Source: Eubacteriales bacterium
GTDB lineage: Bacteria; Bacillota; Clostridia; Lachnospirales; Lachnospiraceae
Reading direction: 5' to 3'
DNA length: 32,025 bases
Assembly (NCBI GenBank): GCA_030531555.1
Contig: JAUNNI010000030.1
Span: forward strand, 1 to 32,025
In this document: one piece after another, positions 7,528 to 15,830 of the stretch
How positions within the stretch are numbered: the first letter of the stretch is position 1
Layout of the letters: the number at the start of each line of letters is the position of its first letter
Made by a program: the position numbers and the translations under genes
Notes under the pieces: generated by a model
What the model was told of the DNA's origin: nothing
Database searches by the model: none
The model's input: only the letters and a program-made list of their open reading frames with translations

Positions 7528-9876
7528 ATGGAAGATAGAGTAACAAAGCTTGCCCGTGTCTATGGAATTGTACAGGGTGTGGGATTTCGCCCGACGGTGA
7601 GCCGACATGCCAGCACCTATGGTGTGACGGGTAGTGTCTGTAACAAAGGACCATTTGTGGAAATCATCGCCCAAGGGGATGAGAAATTGGTGAATTCCTT
7701 TTTGAATGCAGTGAAGGAGCAGGCTCCGGAACGTGCCGTCATCCTTAAGATGGATGTGGAGATGCTTTCTTCGGAAGAGCAGCTCTTTATGGAAGAATTT
7801 TCTATTATCGAAAGTGAGAAAGTGAAGGGAGACATTTTTGTGTCTCCGGATATCGCCATTTGTTCCAAATGTAAAAAAGAAATGTATGATCCGTCAGATC
7901 GTCGTTATTTACATCCATTTATCAACTGTACCTGTTGTGGTCCAAGGCTGACCATCCTTGATTCCATGCCATATGACAGGATAAGAACCAGTATGTCGGA
8001 GTTTCCGATGTGTGAGGATTGCGAGAAAGAATATTATGGACCGGAAACCAGACGCTATGATGCTCAGCCGGTTTGCTGTAATGACTGTGGACCGGAGGTT
8101 TATCTTCTGGATGAAGAAGGAAAAGGACCGGAGGCCATTACAGCTATTCGAAAAGCCATCTTAGATGGTCAGATTGTAGCAATCAAGGGAATCGGGGGCT
8201 TCCATTTATGTTGTGATGCCAGCAATGCTAAGGCGGTCAGCCTCTTAAGAGAGAGAAAACTGCGTCCGGCCAAACCATTTGCTGTGATGATGAAGGACAT
8301 GAATGCAGTGCGTAGAGAGTGCCAGGTCAGCCCATCCCAGGAGGAAATCCTAACAGGGCATCAAAAACCAATCATTTTGCTTGCTCGCAAAGAAAATGGT
8401 TTGGTTAGCCAACCGGTAGCACCGGACAATCCAAAGCTTGGTGTCATGTTACCATATGCACCGATTCATTTGTTGCTTTTTGACTATCCCGATGGGTTAG
8501 TCATGCCGGACTGTCTGGTCATGACCAGTGCCAACACTTCCGGAGCACCAATTTGCAGAGATGATGAGGACGCAAGAAGGGAGCTGCACCATCTTTGTGA
8601 CCACATCTTATCCCATAACCGTCTGATCCGTCTTCGTGCCGATGATACGGTCATGGATTATTTTGAAGAAGAACCTTATATGATTCGCCGTTCCAGAGGC
8701 TATGCGCCGCTTCCGTTTTCTGTTCATGCAGATTGGGAAGGTGAGGTTTTAGCCATTGGCGGGGAACTGAAAAATACATTTTGTATCGTGAAAAACGGAC
8801 TCTTCTATCCATCCCCATATTTAGGGGACATGGGAGATATCCGCACAGTGAAGGCTTTGTCTGAATCTGTGAAGCGTATGGAGGATCTGCTGGAGGCAAG
8901 TCCTGATCTGGTAGCCTGCGATTTGCATCCAAAGTACAATACTACGGCTTTTGCCAAGGAAATGGGACGCCCTGTTTTTGAGGTGCAGCATCATTATGCT
9001 CATGTGCTTTCCTGCATGGTAGAAAATGATGTGCAGGAGAAGGTCATTGGCGTATCCTATGACGGAACCGGCTATGGAAGCGATGGCACCATCTGGGGTG
9101 GAGAAATCCTTCTTTCGGATTATGCCGGTTTTGAGAGAATGGCATCCATCACTCCATTTGATCAGGTGGGTGGCGACTTATCCTCCAAAGAAGGATGGCG
9201 TATTGCTGTTTCTCTTTTGAAAGATTGTTACGGGGCAGAAGAAGGAGCCCAGCTGGCAGAAGAACTGGGACTTTGCACCAAAGGAATGGCCTTGCTCATG
9301 GGCAAGATGGCAGCGGGAGGAGTGAACTCCGTTCGTTCCACCAGTGCCGGACGACTTTTTGATGGGGTCAGTGCCATTTTAGGCATTCGTAAGGAATCTA
9401 CCTTTGAGGGAGAAGCTTCCTGCCAGCTGCAATTTGAGGCAGAGAAAGCGTTAAAGGATGAGTTAATCCCATTGGTGGAAGCAGAGTTCCAGCCAGAAGA
9501 AGTAGATGGCATGCTTTATATGCCAACTACCCATATGGTGGCACAAATTGTGGAAATGTTGCAAAAGGGAGAAGATTCGAAAGCTTTGGCCTTATATTTC
9601 CATCGTGCTTTGGCGGCTATGACAGTGTTGGCCTGTGAAAAGATTCGTGAAAAAACAGGAGTTTCTTCCGTTGCTTTAAGTGGAGGTGTTTATCAGAACA
9701 CTTTATTATTAAAAGAAACCATGATGGGTTTAAAAGCCAAGGGATTTAAAGTATATAAACATACGCTGTTGCCTCCAAATGATGGAGGAATCTGTGTGGG
9801 ACAGGCTGCGGCAGCGATTTATCATAGAAATAAGATGAAAAAGAGTACAGGTTTCCAAGAGAACCATTTGAAATAG
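7528..9876 (+). CDS. hypF: HypF carbamoyltransferase, [NiFe]-hydrogenase cyanide-ligand maturation
   Basis: HypF uses carbamoyl phosphate and ATP to load a carbamoyl group on the C-terminal Cys of HypE, the first step to the cyanide ligands of Fe(CN)2CO. All domains are present in the 782 residues. They are an N-terminal acylphosphatase-like domain with VQGVGFRP (about 15-22), twin zinc fingers starting CSKCKKEMYDP (Cys112/115, Cys134/137) and CEDCEKEYYGP, a YrdC-like domain (KGIGGFHLCCDASN, ERKLRPAKPFAVM), and a Kae1-like domain (HHYAHVLSC, DGTGYGSDG, SGGVYQN, PPNDGGICVGQA). Length is normal. The start lies 4 bp after the NifK-like stop. No hydrogenase gene accompanies it here. Confidence 0.97.
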   Translation: MEDRVTKLARVYGIVQGVGFRPTVSRHASTYGVTGSVCNKGPFVEIIAQGDEKLVNSFLNAVKEQAPERAVILKMDVEMLSSEEQLFMEEFSIIESEKVKGDIFVSPDIAICSKCKKEMYDPSDRRYLHPFINCTCCGPRLTILDSMPYDRIRTSMSEFPMCEDCEKEYYGPETRRYDAQPVCCNDCGPEVYLLDEEGKGPEAITAIRKAILDGQIVAIKGIGGFHLCCDASNAKAVSLLRERKLRPAKPFAVMMKDMNAVRRECQVSPSQEEILTGHQKPIILLARKENGLVSQPVAPDNPKLGVMLPYAPIHLLLFDYPDGLVMPDCLVMTSANTSGAPICRDDEDARRELHHLCDHILSHNRLIRLRADDTVMDYFEEEPYMIRRSRGYAPLPFSVHADWEGEVLAIGGELKNTFCIVKNGLFYPSPYLGDMGDIRTVKALSESVKRMEDLLEASPDLVACDLHPKYNTTAFAKEMGRPVFEVQHHYAHVLSCMVENDVQEKVIGVSYDGTGYGSDGTIWGGEILLSDYAGFERMASITPFDQVGGDLSSKEGWRIAVSLLKDCYGAEEGAQLAEELGLCTKGMALLMGKMAAGGVNSVRSTSAGRLFDGVSAILGIRKESTFEGEASCQLQFEAEKALKDELIPLVEAEFQPEEVDGMLYMPTTHMVAQIVEMLQKGEDSKALALYFHRALAAMTVLACEKIREKTGVSSVALSGGVYQNTLLLKETMMGLKAKGFKVYKHTLLPPNDGGICVGQAAAAIYHRNKMKKSTGFQENHLK

Positions 9877-9888
9877 GAGGTAAGGAAT

Positions 9889-10071
9889 ATGTGTGTTGGA
9901 TTACCAGCAAAAGTGTTAACCATGAAAGATGGCATGGCAGTTGTGGATGCTTATGGTGCAAAACGTGAGATTTCCGCAGAACTTGTGGATGATTTGGAAC
10001 CGGGTGATTATGTGATGGTTCATGCAGGAATCGCCATTGCAAAAATTACTGATGAAGATGAGGATGAATAA
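9889..10071 (+). CDS. hypC: HypC/HybG-type hydrogenase maturation chaperone
   Basis: HypC binds HypD and carries the Fe(CN)2CO unit to the hydrogenase large subunit. The 60-residue product begins MCVGLPAKV, with the N-terminal Cys2 that binds iron after Met removal, and contains the family signature PGDYVMVHAGIAI with His45. It is slightly shorter than usual (about 70-85) because the acidic tail DEDEDE replaces the longer C-terminal helix. A strong AGGAGG lies upstream and the gene sits 12 bp after hypF and 1 bp before hypD. Because HypC is normally client-specific, the short C-terminus may reflect a different recipient. That is inference. Confidence 0.95.
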   Translation: MCVGLPAKVLTMKDGMAVVDAYGAKREISAELVDDLEPGDYVMVHAGIAIAKITDEDEDE

Positions 10072-10072
10072 G

Positions 10073-11128
10073 ATGGAAGAAAATAAAAAAGAAATGACAG
10101 ATTTGGAGCTGATCCAGTCTTATGATGGTCCGCCTGTGCGTATTATGGAAGTTTGCGGAACCCACACTCATGAGATTTTTAAGCTGGGAGTACGTCAGAT
10201 CCTTCCGGAACAAGTAACGTTAATCTCCGGACCGGGATGTCCTGTTTGTGTCACTCCCGTTGACTTTATTGATAAAGCTATGTATCTGGCTTTAGAAAAA
10301 GGGGTAACTGTATGTACTTTCGGTGATTTGATCCGTGTGCCGGGAACCAAAGGAAGTCTGGCAGATGCCAGAGCCAAAGGTGGCAAAGTACAGATGGTTT
10401 ACTCCCCAATGGATGCCTGCGATTATGCAGCGGAGCATCCGGAAGAAGAGGTTGTTTTCTTATCCGTAGGCTTTGAGACAACCACACCGGCTTCTTGCCT
10501 GGCTGCAAAAAAAGCCATGGATCAGGGACTGAAAAACTTCTCCCTTTTGGTTGCCAACAAAACCATGCCGGCTGCCTATCAGGCTTTAAAGGATAGCGTG
10601 GATGTCTATCTTTACCCAGGCCATGTGAATGCAATCATGGGAACAGACGTCTGCGAAAAACTGGCAGAGGAGGGTGTTAGTGGCGTAGTAACCGGATTTT
10701 CAGCCAAACAGCTTCTTCGCGCTTTTGCAACCATTCTGAGAGAATTTCCAAAAGGAAAACCATTTTTTGCCAACTGCTATCAGAGCGTTGTTAAGAAAAA
10801 TGGAAGTCCTGGTGCAAGAAGAATCATGGAAGAATGGATGGAGGATTGCGACACCCAGTGGCGTGGCCTTGGCGTCATTCCACATTCCGGTCTTCGTTTA
10901 AAAGAAAAATATCAGGCATTTGATGCCGAAATTAAATATCAGGTTCCAAAGATGGAAGGAAGAATTAACCCGGCTTGTCGCTGCGGTGAGGTTTTACAGG
11001 GAAAATGCCTTCCAACAGACTGTAAGGTATTTGGTACCGCCTGCAATCCACAGCACCCAATTGGGGCATGTATGGTAAGTGGGGAAGGCGCCTGCTCTGC
11101 ATATTATCAGTATTCCCTCACGAAATAA
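10073..11128 (+). CDS. hypD: HypD, Fe-S protein for Fe(CN)2CO assembly
   Basis: HypD is the scaffold on which, with HypC, iron receives its two cyanide and one CO ligand. In the 351 residues the conserved motifs are complete: MEVCGTHTHEI (Cys28), GPGCPVCVTP (Cys56, Cys59), and a C-terminal cysteine group (CRCGEVLQGKC, PTDCKVFGTAC, GACMVSGEGAC) that holds the [4Fe-4S] cluster. The ATG at 10073 follows hypC by one base; an ATG at 10064 would add three residues and overlap hypC. Nothing suggests loss of function, so the ligand chemistry should be complete in this operon. Confidence 0.97.
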   Translation: MEENKKEMTDLELIQSYDGPPVRIMEVCGTHTHEIFKLGVRQILPEQVTLISGPGCPVCVTPVDFIDKAMYLALEKGVTVCTFGDLIRVPGTKGSLADARAKGGKVQMVYSPMDACDYAAEHPEEEVVFLSVGFETTTPASCLAAKKAMDQGLKNFSLLVANKTMPAAYQALKDSVDVYLYPGHVNAIMGTDVCEKLAEEGVSGVVTGFSAKQLLRAFATILREFPKGKPFFANCYQSVVKKNGSPGARRIMEEWMEDCDTQWRGLGVIPHSGLRLKEKYQAFDAEIKYQVPKMEGRINPACRCGEVLQGKCLPTDCKVFGTACNPQHPIGACMVSGEGACSAYYQYSLTK

Positions 11129-11154
11129 GTCGTATTGTACAAAGGAGAAAAATT

Positions 11155-12159
11155 ATGGAGAAAACAGTAACCCTTGCACATGGTGCAGGTGGCAAACAGA
11201 CAAATGAATTGATTGATCAGGTGTTTAAAGCACATTTTGCAAATCCTGAGCTCACCAGTGATGATGCCGCAGTTTTACCAGTGGAAGCTGGGAAAATTGC
11301 ATTTACTACCGATGGATTTATCGTATCCCCACAGGAATTTCCAGGAGGAAATATCGGAAAGCTTTCCATCTGTGGTACCGTAAATGACCTTTCCTGCATG
11401 GGAGCAAAACCAAAATATCTTTCCTGTGCATTTGTTATAGAAGAAGGGTATTCCATGGAAAAACTGGAGAAAATTGCCGCCGCCATGGAAGAAACTGCAG
11501 CAAAAGCAGGAGTGAAAATCGTAGCTGGTGATACCAAGGTGGCAGGTCGTGGCCAGGTGGATGGTGTCTTCATCACCACCACAGGAATTGGTGTCATTCA
11601 GGAAGGTGCACAGACCTCAGGCTTCCTGGCAAAACCAGGGGACGCCATTATCGTAAGTGGCGATGTGGGTCGTCATGGTTGTACCATCCTTCTTGCCAGA
11701 GAGGATTTTGGCATTGAGGCAGAGGTGACCAGCGATTGCGCACCTCTTTGGGAATGTGTAGAAGCTATGTTTGATGTAACAAAAGATATCCATGTAATCC
11801 GCGATGCAACTCGTGGTGGTGTTGGTACTGTATTATATGAAATCGCAGAACAGAGCCAGGTAGGAATCCGTTTAATGCAGGATCAGATTCCGGTACAGGA
11901 TGCCGTAAAAGGTGTCTGTGGCATGTTAGGGCTTGAGCCACTTTATCTTGCCTGTGAAGGAAGACTGGTAATCTTCGCTCCAAAAGAAAAGGCAGAAGGT
12001 ATCGTGGAAGCTCTTCGTAAATTAGAGCCATCCAAAGATGCTGCCATCATCGGAGAAGTAACCGAGGAGATGCCTGGCCGTGTTGTAGTGACAACACCAA
12101 TTGGCGCACAGACCCTTCTTCCACCTCCAGGAGGAGAGCTTCTTCCTCGTATCTGCTAG
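11155..12159 (+). CDS. hypE: HypE, ATP-dependent thiocarbamate dehydratase
   Basis: HypE (PurM/AIR-synthetase fold) dehydrates the carbamoylated C-terminal Cys to a thiocyanate and hands cyanide to HypCD. The 334-residue product starts MEKTVTLAHGAGGKQTN, has the nucleotide-binding segments typical of the family (SDDAAVLP, GGNIGKLSICGTVNDLSCMG, ATRGGVGTVL), and ends PRIC. The acceptor Cys334 is therefore the last residue, as required. AAAGGAG precedes the ATG. It follows hypD by 26 bp and its stop overlaps the ribosome site of the next gene. Confidence 0.97.
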   Translation: MEKTVTLAHGAGGKQTNELIDQVFKAHFANPELTSDDAAVLPVEAGKIAFTTDGFIVSPQEFPGGNIGKLSICGTVNDLSCMGAKPKYLSCAFVIEEGYSMEKLEKIAAAMEETAAKAGVKIVAGDTKVAGRGQVDGVFITTTGIGVIQEGAQTSGFLAKPGDAIIVSGDVGRHGCTILLAREDFGIEAEVTSDCAPLWECVEAMFDVTKDIHVIRDATRGGVGTVLYEIAEQSQVGIRLMQDQIPVQDAVKGVCGMLGLEPLYLACEGRLVIFAPKEKAEGIVEALRKLEPSKDAAIIGEVTEEMPGRVVVTTPIGAQTLLPPPGGELLPRIC

Positions 12160-12169
12160 GAGGAAGGCC

Positions 12170-12436
12170 ATGGAGACTAGCACAAGGATTGCTGCCATCT
12201 CCATCATCGTGGAGCAGGCAGAAAGTACAGAAGAATTGAACCGCATTATCCACGAATACTCCGACTATATCGTGGGCAGAATGGGAATTCCTTATCGTCA
12301 GAAAAAGATCAGTATCATCAGTCTTGTGGTGGATGCACCGCAGAACGTGATCAGTGCATTTTCTGGAAAAATCGGACGTTTAGAGGGAATCACTGCAAAG
12401 ATTGCCTATGCCAAAGTGTCTCAGTCTTGTGAATAA
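12170..12436 (+). CDS. TM1266-type ACT-like putative regulator of iron-only hydrogenase systems
   Basis: This 88-residue protein has a single ACT/NikR-like beta-alpha-beta-beta-alpha-beta pattern. It matches the pattern I recall for Thermotoga TM1266 and the family named putative iron-only hydrogenase system regulator. Matching segments are RIAAISIIVEQ, YSDYIVGRMGIPYRQKKISI, SAFSGKIGRLEGI and a short basic C-terminus. Homologues usually lie by hydE/hydF/hydG of [FeFe]-hydrogenase, none of which is here. It has no DNA-binding domain, so it more likely senses a small ligand or metal, or binds a partner protein. The ribosome site TAGGAGGAAGG overlaps the hypE stop. It sits at the boundary between hyp genes and the second NifH-like set. 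Confidence 0.85.
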   Translation: METSTRIAAISIIVEQAESTEELNRIIHEYSDYIVGRMGIPYRQKKISIISLVVDAPQNVISAFSGKIGRLEGITAKIAYAKVSQSCE

Positions 12437-12453
12437 TGTGAGGATAAAATGAT

Positions 12454-13233
12454 ATGTTAAAAATAGCAATATATGGAAAAGGTGGAATTGGCAAATCAAC
12501 CACCATATCAAATGTGGCTGCGGTTTTAGCAGGTCGTGGCTATCGTGTCATGCAGATTGGCTGTGATCCAAAGGCAGATTCCACCATGCTGCTTCGTCAC
12601 GGTGAGCCCATGAAAACCGTTCTTTCCCTGGTTTCTCAGAAGAAGAATGCAGTGACCTTAGAGGAACTTGTGAAAGTAGGATTTCGCGATATTATTTGTG
12701 TGGAAGCAGGGGGACCTTCTCCGGGAACCGGATGCGCCGGTCGTGGAATCATTGCGGCTTTAGAGACCTTGAAGGAAAAAGGAGCTTACGAAAGCTACCA
12801 GCCAGATATCATCTTATATGATGTCCTTGGTGATGTCGTTTGTGGAGGCTTTTCCATGCCCATGCGAAATGGTTACGCCGACCAGGTTTTTGTCGTGACC
12901 TCAGGAGAAAATATGTCCATTTACGCTGCGGCAAATATCGCCACGGCGGTGGATCATTTTAAAAACAGAGGATATGCTCAATTAGGAGGATTTATCTTAA
13001 ATCATAGAAATGTAAAGAGAGAGCGGGAAAAGGTGGAGGAGATGGCAGCAGAATTCCACTCAGAAATCGTAGGTGAGCTTTCAAGAAGTGAGACGGTTGC
13101 AGAAGCGGAGGAACAGGTTTCCACAGTCATCGAAGCTTTCCCGGAAAGTGATATGGCCAGGGAATATGAGGACCTTGCTGATGCCATCTTAGCCCGCTGT
13201 GGTCTTCCTGGCCACAAAGAAAAAGGAGCGTAA
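12454..13233 (+). CDS. NifH-like Fe protein, copy 2
   Basis: The 259-residue protein is a second NifH-family reductase. GKGGIGKST (8-16), GCDPKADST (36-44), GTGCAGRGI with Cys94 and [10 protein letters not shown] with Cys130 are intact. It shares long stretches with copy 1 ([35 protein letters not shown]) but diverges in the middle and C-terminus, so the copies are old paralogues rather than a recent duplication. It is presumably specific for the NifD/NifK-like pair directly downstream. The start is taken at 12454 with GAGGAT about ten bases upstream. The next gene begins 3 bp after its stop. Confidence 0.93.
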   Translation: MLKIAIYGKGGIGKSTTISNVAAVLAGRGYRVMQIGCDPKADSTMLLRHGEPMKTVLSLVSQKKNAVTLEELVKVGFRDIICVEAGGPSPGTGCAGRGIIAALETLKEKGAYESYQPDIILYDVLGDVVCGGFSMPMRNGYADQVFVVTSGENMSIYAAANIATAVDHFKNRGYAQLGGFILNHRNVKREREKVEEMAAEFHSEIVGELSRSETVAEAEEQVSTVIEAFPESDMAREYEDLADAILARCGLPGHKEKGA

Positions 13234-13236
13234 ATC

Positions 13237-14559
13237 ATGTTAAAAAGAGTGATGGCAAAGGAGACGGAGAATGATTTTCGTCTGATGAAGGATGTGTCTT
13301 TTCCCGTTCCATTTGCCCATGGTTTAGAATATAATAGTCCGGCTCATGGCCCTTGGAATATCGTTCATATGGGTATGCTGATGCCGGGATCCCATCAGAT
13401 TTATGTTTGTGGGGCAAACTGCGTTCGAGGCGTTGTTTTAACAGCCGCTGAAATGAATGCCGTGGATCGTTTTTCCACTTTATCTATAGAGGAAGAAGAT
13501 CTTTTCAATGGCAATATCGAAGAGAATCTCATCGAGGGTGTTCTGGAGATTCTTGATAAATTACCTTATAAACCGACGGCAGTGCTTCTTTTTACGGTCT
13601 GTGTGCATCATTTTATGGGATGCGATATTCCATATATCTACGAAGAATTACGCCGACGCCGACCAGATCAGATTTTTGTAGAATGCTATATGGATCCTAT
13701 CATGCAAAAGGAAGGTCTTACACCAGACCAAAAACTGCGATACTCCATGTTGACCATCCTGCCGAAAAGAGAAGAAAAAGAGAAACAGATCAGCATTCTA
13801 GGCAGTGATTTTCCACTGGATTCTGACAGTGAGATCTTCCATATGTTAAAAGAGGGCGGATGGAGCTGGAAACAGACACCGGAGTGTAAAGATTTTGAAG
13901 AATATCTTTCCCTTGGGGAAAGTCCGGTGGATCTGGCAGTTTATCCTCTGGCTCAGTATGGGGTAAAGGAACTGACAAAACGTTTGGAACACCAGTACCT
14001 TTATCTGCCACAAAGTTTCTCTTATGAAGAAATCGAAGAACAGCTGCAACTCTTATCGGTTAAGCTGGAGATTCCGATGATCGATTTAAAACCATATTGG
14101 AAAAAGCTGGAAGAAAAACTTGTGGAAGCGAAAAAACTCATTGGAGATACAGAAATCGCCATCGATATGAATGCTTTTCCAAGATATCTTGGACTTGCCA
14201 GATTCCTTTTGGAGCATGGTTTCCATGTGACCAGACTTTACGGAGATTCCATCTCCTCAGAGGAGGAGAAGGATTATCTTTGGCTGAAAGAACATGCGCC
14301 AGATCTTCGTTTTTACCCAACCATCCAGGCAAGAATGCGTGTCATCTATGGCTCTTATGGAAAAAAGGTTCTTGGAATCGGTCAGAAAGCAGCTTATTTT
14401 ACGGGCAGTCCTTACTTTGTCAATGTGGTGCAAGGTGGAGGATATTATGGAATACAGGGAATGATTAAGATCATGGAGGCCATGATGGAGGCCTTTGAAG
14501 AGAAGAAAGATCTTACGACGATTTCCCACAAAGGATTGGGGTGTGAGTGTGTCTTATGA
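13237..14559 (+). CDS. NifD-like catalytic subunit, copy 2
   Basis: This 440-residue nitrogenase component 1-family protein differs strongly from copy 1. It has Cys58 and Cys62 in YVCGANCVRG and Cys122 and Cys129 in FTVCVHHFMGCD, the counterparts of the family cluster cysteines. Cys217 in TPECKDFEEYLSLG aligns with [13 protein letters not shown] of copy 1, a shared and so probably functional site. The C-terminus GLGCECVL adds a Cys-x-Cys pair (436, 438) that copy 1 lacks. The late glycine-rich segment VQGGGYYGIQGMIKIMEAM matches the family end. AAAGGAG lies upstream, and its TGA overlaps the next ATG. A heterodimer with the next gene product is expected. Confidence 0.82.
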   Translation: MLKRVMAKETENDFRLMKDVSFPVPFAHGLEYNSPAHGPWNIVHMGMLMPGSHQIYVCGANCVRGVVLTAAEMNAVDRFSTLSIEEEDLFNGNIEENLIEGVLEILDKLPYKPTAVLLFTVCVHHFMGCDIPYIYEELRRRRPDQIFVECYMDPIMQKEGLTPDQKLRYSMLTILPKREEKEKQISILGSDFPLDSDSEIFHMLKEGGWSWKQTPECKDFEEYLSLGESPVDLAVYPLAQYGVKELTKRLEHQYLYLPQSFSYEEIEEQLQLLSVKLEIPMIDLKPYWKKLEEKLVEAKKLIGDTEIAIDMNAFPRYLGLARFLLEHGFHVTRLYGDSISSEEEKDYLWLKEHAPDLRFYPTIQARMRVIYGSYGKKVLGIGQKAAYFTGSPYFVNVVQGGGYYGIQGMIKIMEAMMEAFEEKKDLTTISHKGLGCECVL

Positions 14560-15761
14560 AACAGGTATCTTATGTAATTTCAACCTATACTTCGGATGTT
14601 TCAGGCGTATGCTCTGCCCTTTATGAGCTTGGAGGCATGGTGGTGATCCACGATCCTTCTGGTTGTAACTCCACCTATAATACCCATGACGAGCCACGCT
14701 GGTTTGACCAGGACAGCCTGATCTTTATCTCTGGCCTGTCCCAGATGGATGCTGTCATGGGAAATGATGATAAATTTATCGAAGATATTTTACGGGCAGC
14801 GGAAGAATTGTCTCCAAAATTCATTGCTTTAGTAAGAAGTCCCATTCCTTTGATGATTGGTACCGATTTTGAGGGAATTGCCATGGAGATTGAAACAAGA
14901 TCCGGAATTCCGACCTTTTTCATTCCAACCACCGGCATGAAATCTTATGGGAAAGGTGCTGGTATGGCACTGGAGCTTGTAGTGAGAGAATTGATGAAGG
15001 GACCGATCAAAACGGAGCCATTTACAAAAGGCGATGGTTTTAAGGCAAAAGAAAGCAAAGCCAAACTGAATCTTTTAGGAACCACACCTTTGGATTTTTC
15101 CGTCAATGATACATTTTCCGATCTTTGTAAGATAGTGGAAGAGGAAGGCTTTGAGCTTCTCGGCTCTCTGTCTTACGAGACGGATTATGAAACCATGATG
15201 CGTATGCCGGAAGCGGATGTGAATCTGGTGGTAACCTCCTCTGGCCTTGCAGCGGCAAAAGCTATGGAAGAGCGCTTCCATATTCCTTACGTGGTGGGAT
15301 TTCCTTGTGGCAGCGTAAGAGAAGAAGTTTTTTCTAAAGTAAAATTGGCTTTAGAAGAAGGAAAATCCTACTTCTGTCAGCCGCTTCTTGCAGAAGAAGA
15401 AGAAGCTGTGGTGCAGGAAAAAATCTTGTCAGAGAATCAGAATGAAAAAGTTGGCGTTCTCATTCACGAGCCGGTGATTGCAGCTTGTCTATCTGCGGAT
15501 CTTTCCAGACATTATGGCAAGATTCAGCCGGTAACCATGCTGGATTGCCCGGAAGAGCTTCGTAAAGGAAATCTTCTCTGCCTCGAATCCGAGGAAGAAG
15601 TGGAAGACTGCATGAAAGAGGCAGCATTTGCCGTGGCAGACCCCATGTTTGCCCCAATCTGTCCGAAGGAGATTCCATTTTATCATTTGGCCCATGAGGC
15701 ATTTTCCGGAAGAACTTACCGCAAACAGATTCCAAATCTCTTGAAAATTGACTTTTTATAA
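14556..15761 (+). CDS. NifK-like subunit, copy 2, cysteine-poor
   Basis: The 401-residue protein is the paralogue of the copy 1 NifK-like subunit, about 50 residues longer. Shared features are YTSDVSGVCSALYELGG, the single cluster-type Cys37 in DPSGCNST, DEPRWF, and SPIPLMIGTDF, where the usual second cysteine is again missing. Loss of that cysteine in both copies means a full P-cluster (six Cys) cannot form. A simple [4Fe-4S] cluster with most ligands from the D-like partner is possible. The start overlaps the previous stop (ATGA); a GTG at 14547 is an alternative. It is the last gene of the operon. I see no strong terminator after it, only a 4-bp TCCC/GGGA hairpin near 15791-15806. Confidence 0.85.
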   Translation: MKQVSYVISTYTSDVSGVCSALYELGGMVVIHDPSGCNSTYNTHDEPRWFDQDSLIFISGLSQMDAVMGNDDKFIEDILRAAEELSPKFIALVRSPIPLMIGTDFEGIAMEIETRSGIPTFFIPTTGMKSYGKGAGMALELVVRELMKGPIKTEPFTKGDGFKAKESKAKLNLLGTTPLDFSVNDTFSDLCKIVEEEGFELLGSLSYETDYETMMRMPEADVNLVVTSSGLAAAKAMEERFHIPYVVGFPCGSVREEVFSKVKLALEEGKSYFCQPLLAEEEEAVVQEKILSENQNEKVGVLIHEPVIAACLSADLSRHYGKIQPVTMLDCPEELRKGNLLCLESEEEVEDCMKEAAFAVADPMFAPICPKEIPFYHLAHEAFSGRTYRKQIPNLLKIDFL

Positions 15762-15776
15762 TGGCAATGTTAAGAT
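15748..15776 (+). promoter_or_regulatory. Promoter of galE inside the end of the NifK-like gene
   Basis: TTGACT (15748-15753) lies within the last codons of the preceding gene, and TAAGAT (15771-15776) follows after a 17-base spacer. It gives galE its own start of transcription independent of the large operon. Confidence 0.6.
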
Positions 15777-15830
15777 GAAACGTGAGAAAAATCCCGAAAA
15801 AGGGAAATAATATATATGGAGGAGTATTCC

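Noticed and set aside
4352-15761. True nitrogen-fixation (nif) cluster
   Set aside because: No nifB, nifE, nifN or nifV; the K-like subunits lack a core cluster cysteine and are short; hyp genes sit in the middle. The NifH-like proteins alone do not show nitrogen fixation.
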